NCBI GenBank assembly: GCA_965197375.1
Contig: CBDAMZ010000010.1
Coordinates: forward strand, 1-64,000
DNA length: 64,000 nucleotides
Direction of reading: 5' to 3'
Source of the DNA: CBDAMZ01 sp965197375
Lineage (GTDB): Bacteria > Acidobacteriota > Vicinamibacteria > Vicinamibacterales > UBA8438
The notes under the pieces were generated by a model. It was given only the letters and a program-made list of their open reading frames with translations. It searched no databases and was not told the origin of the DNA. Below, in pieces: positions 59,504 to 64,000 of this stretch (position 1 is its first letter; every line of letters starts with the position of its first letter). The position numbers were made by a program, and so were the translations under genes.

Positions 59504-60709
59504 ATGTCGTCACCTACCCTCCTTTACCGCAAGGGCTTCGGCCTTAAACACGCCGTCGCCGATGAACTCGCGCGCGACTACCACAGCCAACTGGTCGCGC
59601 AGATCCGGAACGCCAACTACCAGCTCGAAGCTGGCCGGCTCGCAATATGTCTCGCACAGGAATTCGGCTTTTGCTACGGGGTTGATCGTGCCGTCGACTA
59701 CGCCTACCAGACAAGGCGGCGCTTCCCAGACCGAACCGTTTTCCTCACCGGAGAGATCATCCATAACCCCCATGTCAACAATAAACTGCGTGAGGCCGGC
59801 ATTCGTTTCCTCAGTGATCCGGGTGCGTGCATCGACGTGGTTACACCAAACGATGTCGTGATCCTGCCTGCATTTGGGGCCACCGTGGCCGAGCTCGAGC
59901 AACTCGAACGGCAGGGCTGCACGTTAGTCGACACGACATGCGGGTCGGTACTCAACGTGTGGAAGAACGTACGCAAGTACACGCGGGATGGTTTCACCGC
60001 AATTATTCACGGCAAGGTCCATCACGAAGAAACGCGTGCAACTGCGTCACAAGCCGTGGCGGTCAAAAATGGACATTACCTGGTGATCCTGAACCGCCAG
60101 GAAGCGGCGATCGTCTGCGGCTACATCCGGGGGCAGTCGACCTCGGCGATCTTCTTCGAGCGCTTCGCCAACACCTGCTCGCCAGGCTTCGATCCGGATC
60201 GTGACCTCCGGCGCGTCGGGCTCGCCAACCAGACCACGATGCTGATGTCGGAGTCACTGGAGATCGGCGAGATGATTAGGCACGCCATAGTCGATCGTTA
60301 TGGGCTTGCGGCATTAGCGGAACACTATTGCGCATTCGAAACCATCTGCAGCGCCACTCAGGATCGGCAAGACGCCGTGCAGACGTTACTCGACGAGTAC
60401 GAGTTTGACTTTGTGATCGTGATTGGCGGCTACAACAGCAGTAATACGCGCAACCTGGCCCGTATCTGCACCCAGCGGGTGACCACCTATCACATCGCCG
60501 ATCCTTCCTGCCTCGTCTCGGCGGCTGAGCTCAGACATCTTCCTTCTCCAGTAGCGTCCGCCTCGGCGGCCATCGCCGGCAGCGACGTCACCACTCGAGA
60601 TTGGATCCCACGACAAGGGCCGCTCTCGGTCGGCGTTACGGCTGGAGCGTCGACCCCGGATAACATCGTCGGCGAAGTAATCGCGAAGTTGAGCGAGCTC
60701 GTCGCCTAG
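59504..60709 (+). CDS. ispH: 4-hydroxy-3-methylbut-2-enyl diphosphate reductase, long cyanobacterial/plant type
   Basis: Last step of the MEP isoprenoid pathway, iron-sulfur enzyme. 401 aa, longer than the usual 310. The three Fe-S cysteines lie in GFCYGVDRAVDYAYQTR, LVDTTCGSVLNVWKNV and FETICSATQDRQDAV. Extra N-terminal region and the segments TGEIIHNPHVNNKLREAGI and IHGKVHHEETRATA match the plant/cyanobacterial class. Downstream of the anti-sigma gene by 9 bp. No other MEP gene is in the window. Confidence -1.
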   Translation: MSSPTLLYRKGFGLKHAVADELARDYHSQLVAQIRNANYQLEAGRLAICLAQEFGFCYGVDRAVDYAYQTRRRFPDRTVFLTGEIIHNPHVNNKLREAGIRFLSDPGACIDVVTPNDVVILPAFGATVAELEQLERQGCTLVDTTCGSVLNVWKNVRKYTRDGFTAIIHGKVHHEETRATASQAVAVKNGHYLVILNRQEAAIVCGYIRGQSTSAIFFERFANTCSPGFDPDRDLRRVGLANQTTMLMSESLEIGEMIRHAIVDRYGLAALAEHYCAFETICSATQDRQDAVQTLLDEYEFDFVIVIGGYNSSNTRNLARICTQRVTTYHIADPSCLVSAAELRHLPSPVASASAAIAGSDVTTRDWIPRQGPLSVGVTAGASTPDNIVGEVIAKLSELVA

Positions 60710-60885
60710 TAGCTGCTCAGCGTCGTTCCAACCTATTTCGCCAACGAGATAGGTGCGTGCACCAGAGCGACACATGCTGGCTTTACGGCAAGGTTGATGT
60801 GCCATTTACTCGGAAGTGCAAGGTCGAACAACACTAGGAACCTGTCCTGCCAGTGCACTAGGATCCCACCTAACGGAATTTTTGG

Positions 60886-63504
60886 ATGAGACGTCTCACC
60901 ACATGGGCTCTCGTGGCAACCCTCCTGGCCACCGGCACCGTCCGCTATCTGCGTGCGCAGACCGGCATCCCGACACCCGCATCGGTCATCGGCTTCGAGC
61001 CGTGCGCCGACTATAAGCTCGCGACCTACGAACAAGTTGCGGCGTACTTTCAGGCTCTCGACAACTCAACGGACCGGATGGCCCTCGTCGAAATAGGTGA
61101 GACCGCAGAAGGCCGGACGCAGCTAATGGCCATCATTTCGTCTGAAGCGAACCTGCAGCGGTTGGAGCGTATTAAGGCGATCGCTAGCCGACTCGCGAAC
61201 GCGCGAGGACTTACCGATGCCGAGGCGCGCGCGCTGGCAGCGGAAGGCCGAGCCGTGGTGTGGATCGACTTCGGCTTGCATTCCACCGAGGTAGGTCACG
61301 CACAAACCGCCCCACTGGTGGCGTACCGGGCCGTCACGGACGACACGTACGAGATGCAGGCCATCCGGGACAACGTCATCTTCTTACTCCTACCGAATAT
61401 GAACCCGGACGGCACAACGCTGGTGGCCGAATGGTATATGAAATATGTTGGAACACGCTACGAGCAGACATCACCGCCAGAGCTCTATCAGAAGTACGCG
61501 GGCCACGACAATAACCGTGACTGGTTTATGTTCAATCTGCCCGAGTCCAGAAACGTAGCCAAACAGCTCTATGCCGAGTGGTTTCCCCAGATTGTCTACA
61601 ACCAGCACCAAACTGCTCCGTTCCCCGCCCGCATCTTCGTTCCGCCGTTCGACGACCCGATGAACCCAAATATCCCGCCGCTCGTCATGCGCGGAGTCAA
61701 CCTGGTTGGTGAAGTGATCACGCGACGGCTCGAGCAGGAAGGCAAGACGGGTGCTATCTCCCGTATCAACTTCGACACCTGGTGGAACGGCGGCATGCGA
61801 ACCGCGCCCTACTTTCACAACATGGTCGGCATCGTGACCGAGACAAGTCACGCATCGGCGACACCTTCAGAGTACGACCCGGACACGTTTCCTAAGACAT
61901 TCGCGGACGGGCGCCCCACCCTCGAGCCCACAACTTACTATCCCAACCCCTATCGCGGTGGTGAATGGCACCTACGGGACACCTGCGAATACATGCTCAC
62001 GGCATCGATGGCGGTCCTTGACCTCGGCGCGAAGCGACGTGCCGAATGGCTGTACGACAGCTATCATATGGGTCGCGATGCAATCGAAGCTGGCCGCAAC
62101 GAAGTCTACGTCGTGTCCCGGGATCAATGGGATATCGGCACGGCGGTCAAGCTCGTCAACGTGCTGCGCTGGGGCGGCGTCGAGATCGACCGTGCTACCC
62201 GACCGTTCACTCTCAGCGAGCGGCGCTATCCGACCGACAGTTACGTTATCCGAGGTGCCCAGCCGTTTAGACCATATCTAACCGACCTGCTCAACCCGCA
62301 GGTCTATCCCGACCGGCGGCAGTATCCGGGCGGTCCTCCCGACCAGCCGTACGACATCACCGGCTGGACCCTCCCGATCCAAATGGGGGTAACGATTGAC
62401 CGGCACACCGGCGTGGAACGGCTTCCCGCCGATGCGCTCGTACCGGTCGAGTGGGCGGAGCTCAAACCCTCGGTCGTGCCGAACTTGCCCGGCTTCGCGT
62501 ATGCGTTCGACCCCCGATCTAATGACAGCTTCACCGCCGTCAATCGACTGGTGGCCGGTGGCGAGAAGGTTCAACGCGCGACCGACGCAATCAGCATCGG
62601 CACCATGATCTGGCCGGCCGGCGCCTTCGTCGTCCCGGCCGTTTCAGGTATACACAACCAGATCGAAGCCGCAGTGCAAAACTTGGGACTAACGGTCGGC
62701 TCGCTCGACGAGCGGCCAAGAGGCAGCCGCTTGGTACCCCTCCGTCAACCACACGTGGGGCTGTATCACGGCTGGGGTGGGAACACCGACGAGGGATGGA
62801 CCCGCTGGTTGCTTGAGAAATTCGAGTTCCCTTATCACCGTATACACGATCAAGACGTCAGAGAGGGCACGCTCGGCGACTACGACGTAATTATCCTCCC
62901 GGATGCCAGCTACAGCCAGATGCTGACCGGGCTGAGTGCGCTTCAGGCACCTCCGGAGTACACGGGCGGAATGACGCCAAAGGGGGTGTCAAACCTGCAC
63001 GACTTCGTGCAACACGGCGGCACGTTGGTGACGCTCGACAGCGCGGCGGAGCTACCCCTGGTGGGCTTCGGTCTTCCGTTGCGTGATGTAACCGCCGGCC
63101 GCCAGCCCGCCGAATTTTACGTGCCCGGGACGTTGCTCGAAATCACGATCGACTCCGCCCACCCGGTTGGCTTCGGCATGCCCGCGCGGGCGGCGGCCTT
63201 CTTTGCCCGCAGCCCCGTCTTCGCTATGAGACGTGGTAGTGAGCGGCGCCAGTCTGTGAGAGAAGCCCAGGAATTCGATGATGGTATGACGGTCGTGGCT
63301 CGTTACCCAGACGCGGGCTTGCTTCGAAGCGGGTGGTTACTGGGCGAGCAGGTACTGGCCGGTCGCGCGGCCGTCGTCGAGGCACGCGTCGGCCGGGGCC
63401 GCGTCATCCTCATCGGCATACGGGCGCAGCATCGGGGTCAGCCACACGGCACCTTCAAGCTGCTCTTCAACGCCCTGTACCGAGGAGCGACGGGGCCTGC
63501 GTAA
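60886..63504 (+). CDS. Large secreted M14-family metallocarboxypeptidase
   Basis: 872 aa exported zinc peptidase. A signal peptide (MRRLTTWALVATLLATG...LRA) precedes the M14 domain (about 40-350): zinc ligands in DFGLHSTEVGHAQT (His, Glu) and in VYNQHQTAPF (His), with LLPNMNPDGTTL and HDNNRDWFMFN as substrate-binding parts and ETSHASATPSEYDPDTFP further on. The rest (about 450-870) is a large C-terminal region with a glutamine-amidotransferase-like segment LPDASYSQMLTGLSAL and GGTLVTLDSAAELP. Proteins of this length and type are frequent in Acidobacteriota and relatives. Substrate unknown. Confidence -1.
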   Translation: MRRLTTWALVATLLATGTVRYLRAQTGIPTPASVIGFEPCADYKLATYEQVAAYFQALDNSTDRMALVEIGETAEGRTQLMAIISSEANLQRLERIKAIASRLANARGLTDAEARALAAEGRAVVWIDFGLHSTEVGHAQTAPLVAYRAVTDDTYEMQAIRDNVIFLLLPNMNPDGTTLVAEWYMKYVGTRYEQTSPPELYQKYAGHDNNRDWFMFNLPESRNVAKQLYAEWFPQIVYNQHQTAPFPARIFVPPFDDPMNPNIPPLVMRGVNLVGEVITRRLEQEGKTGAISRINFDTWWNGGMRTAPYFHNMVGIVTETSHASATPSEYDPDTFPKTFADGRPTLEPTTYYPNPYRGGEWHLRDTCEYMLTASMAVLDLGAKRRAEWLYDSYHMGRDAIEAGRNEVYVVSRDQWDIGTAVKLVNVLRWGGVEIDRATRPFTLSERRYPTDSYVIRGAQPFRPYLTDLLNPQVYPDRRQYPGGPPDQPYDITGWTLPIQMGVTIDRHTGVERLPADALVPVEWAELKPSVVPNLPGFAYAFDPRSNDSFTAVNRLVAGGEKVQRATDAISIGTMIWPAGAFVVPAVSGIHNQIEAAVQNLGLTVGSLDERPRGSRLVPLRQPHVGLYHGWGGNTDEGWTRWLLEKFEFPYHRIHDQDVREGTLGDYDVIILPDASYSQMLTGLSALQAPPEYTGGMTPKGVSNLHDFVQHGGTLVTLDSAAELPLVGFGLPLRDVTAGRQPAEFYVPGTLLEITIDSAHPVGFGMPARAAAFFARSPVFAMRRGSERRQSVREAQEFDDGMTVVARYPDAGLLRSGWLLGEQVLAGRAAVVEARVGRGRVILIGIRAQHRGQPHGTFKLLFNALYRGATGPA

Positions 63505-63530
63505 ACGCTGGGCGCTCCGGAGCGTATTTA
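63505..63530 (+). terminator. Hairpin after the M14 peptidase gene
   Basis: ACGCT...AGCGT, with an inner palindrome CGCTCCGGAGCG, immediately after the stop codon and followed by TATTTAT. A plausible but modest terminator. Confidence -1.
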
Positions 63531-63683
63531 TCCGGTAGTAGGTGCGGTCAAGAAGCGTGATTTCCTGGGACGTGGTTGCCGCAAGAGTATCGGGGGGGGA
63601 GGGGACCCCTGAGTTATGAACCCTGAGTTAACGCCCCATGGTACAGCTCGGTGGTGATCAGCACAGGGTGCCTAGCATTGGTT

Positions 63684-64000
63684 GTGACGCGATGGTGCAT
63701 CTCGGTAATCATCGGAGCCCTAATATTGGCACTCGCCACGCCGACCGAGGCGGCTCAGCGGCGGCAAAAATGGTGGCAGTCGGGGACAATCAAGACTGCG
63801 GTCGGCCTTAGTGACAAACAATCCGACGACCTGGAAACGATTTTTCAGGCTACCCGACCGAAGCTCAGAGAGCAAATGCGGCGACTCAGCAAAGAAGAGG
63901 CGGATCTCTCCTCCCTCATACACACGATGGAGGTGGAAGAGTCTGAAGCCACGCTTCAGATCGACAAGGTCGAAGCGGTGCGTAGCGAGCTAAGTAAGAC
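63684..64000 (+). CDS. Spy/CpxP/ZraP-like periplasmic protein, 3'-partial
   Basis: Runs off the right edge of the window. From a GTG at 63684 a signal peptide (core ISVIIGALILALATPTEAA) is followed by KWWQSGTIKTAVGLSDKQSDDLETIF and an Arg/Glu-rich helix (RPKLREQMRRLSKEEADLSSLI). The LTxxQ-like segment (GLSDKQ) and helical pattern match the Spy/CpxP/periplasmic heavy-metal sensor family, which act as periplasmic chaperones or metal-stress sensors. No classic ATG in frame upstream; a GTG at 63651 or 63654 is also possible. Confidence -1.
   Translation, partial: MTRWCISVIIGALILALATPTEAAQRRQKWWQSGTIKTAVGLSDKQSDDLETIFQATRPKLREQMRRLSKEEADLSSLIHTMEVEESEATLQIDKVEAVRSELSK

Noticed and set aside
1..64000. 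CRISPR arrays, prophage, defence islands, rRNA operons, biosynthetic clusters
   Set aside because: I saw no spaced direct repeats, phage structural genes, cas or restriction genes, rRNA sequence or NRPS/PKS modules in the window.

Overview
This 64 kb window is a dense, high-GC (roughly 60%) bacterial chromosome segment made almost entirely of housekeeping genes. The gene content points to a diderm bacterium: LolA, a lipoprotein secretin, a TonB-type protein, and peptidoglycan recycling through Mpl, LdcA and NagZ. Together with a very long secreted M14 peptidase, a SpoIID/LytB-type lipoprotein and a cyanobacterial/plant-type IspH, this best fits Acidobacteriota, perhaps the Vicinamibacteria. 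That placement is inference from gene content, not a phylogenetic result.

Layout. 1-5 kb: the end of an AGCS sodium/amino-acid symporter, converging on a minus-strand set running M24 peptidase - accB - accC - thiE. 5.4-9.2 kb: a plus-strand translation operon rplM-rpsI-rpsB-tsf-pyrH-frr behind a sigma70-like promoter. 9.4-12.2 kb: two different threonine synthase homologues flanking tRNA-Ala(CGC). 12.5-15.8 kb: FmdB zinc ribbon, a rhodanese fold lacking its cysteine, LolA and a TPR-secretin lipoprotein. 15.9-17.2 kb: an IS3-family element with perfect 27-bp ends and a 4-bp target duplication. 17.4-25.1 kb: a minus-strand cell-wall synthesis and recycling cluster (nagZ, ldcA, mpl, pxpB, pxpC, murB, murA), with a divergent GHMP kinase. 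26.5-39.7 kb: a long minus-strand block covering RDD protein, pgpA, cinA, thpR, plsY, gpsA, ribD, ribE, ribBA, a degraded ffh remnant, rpsP, khpA, rimM, trmD, rplS, rnhB, a second thiE-like gene and a RodZ-like gene. 40-46 kb: ftcD, nrdR, a flippase-like membrane protein, purC, a Fis-type regulator, and groES-groEL behind a promoter with a CIRCE-like operator. 46-56.8 kb: tonB-like, a YflT-like gene, selB, rnr, glycerate kinase, gatB and pckA on the minus strand. 56.9-64 kb: SpoIID-like lipoprotein, ECF sigma factor with zinc-binding anti-sigma factor, ispH, M14 peptidase and the start of a Spy/CpxP-like periplasmic protein.

Two features stand out. First, many genes are broken by single-base indels (AGCS symporter twice, thiE twice with compensation, rpsB, tsf, pyrH, the first thrC homologue, the IS orfB, glycerate kinase). 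Several are normally essential, so most of these are more likely sequence errors than real pseudogenes. Second, the usual ffh slot directly before rpsP holds only a fragment of the SRP54 M domain, which looks like a genuine gene relic. MurA also carries Asp where the fosfomycin-target Cys normally sits. I found no CRISPR array, phage, defence island or biosynthetic cluster, and no clearly new system.
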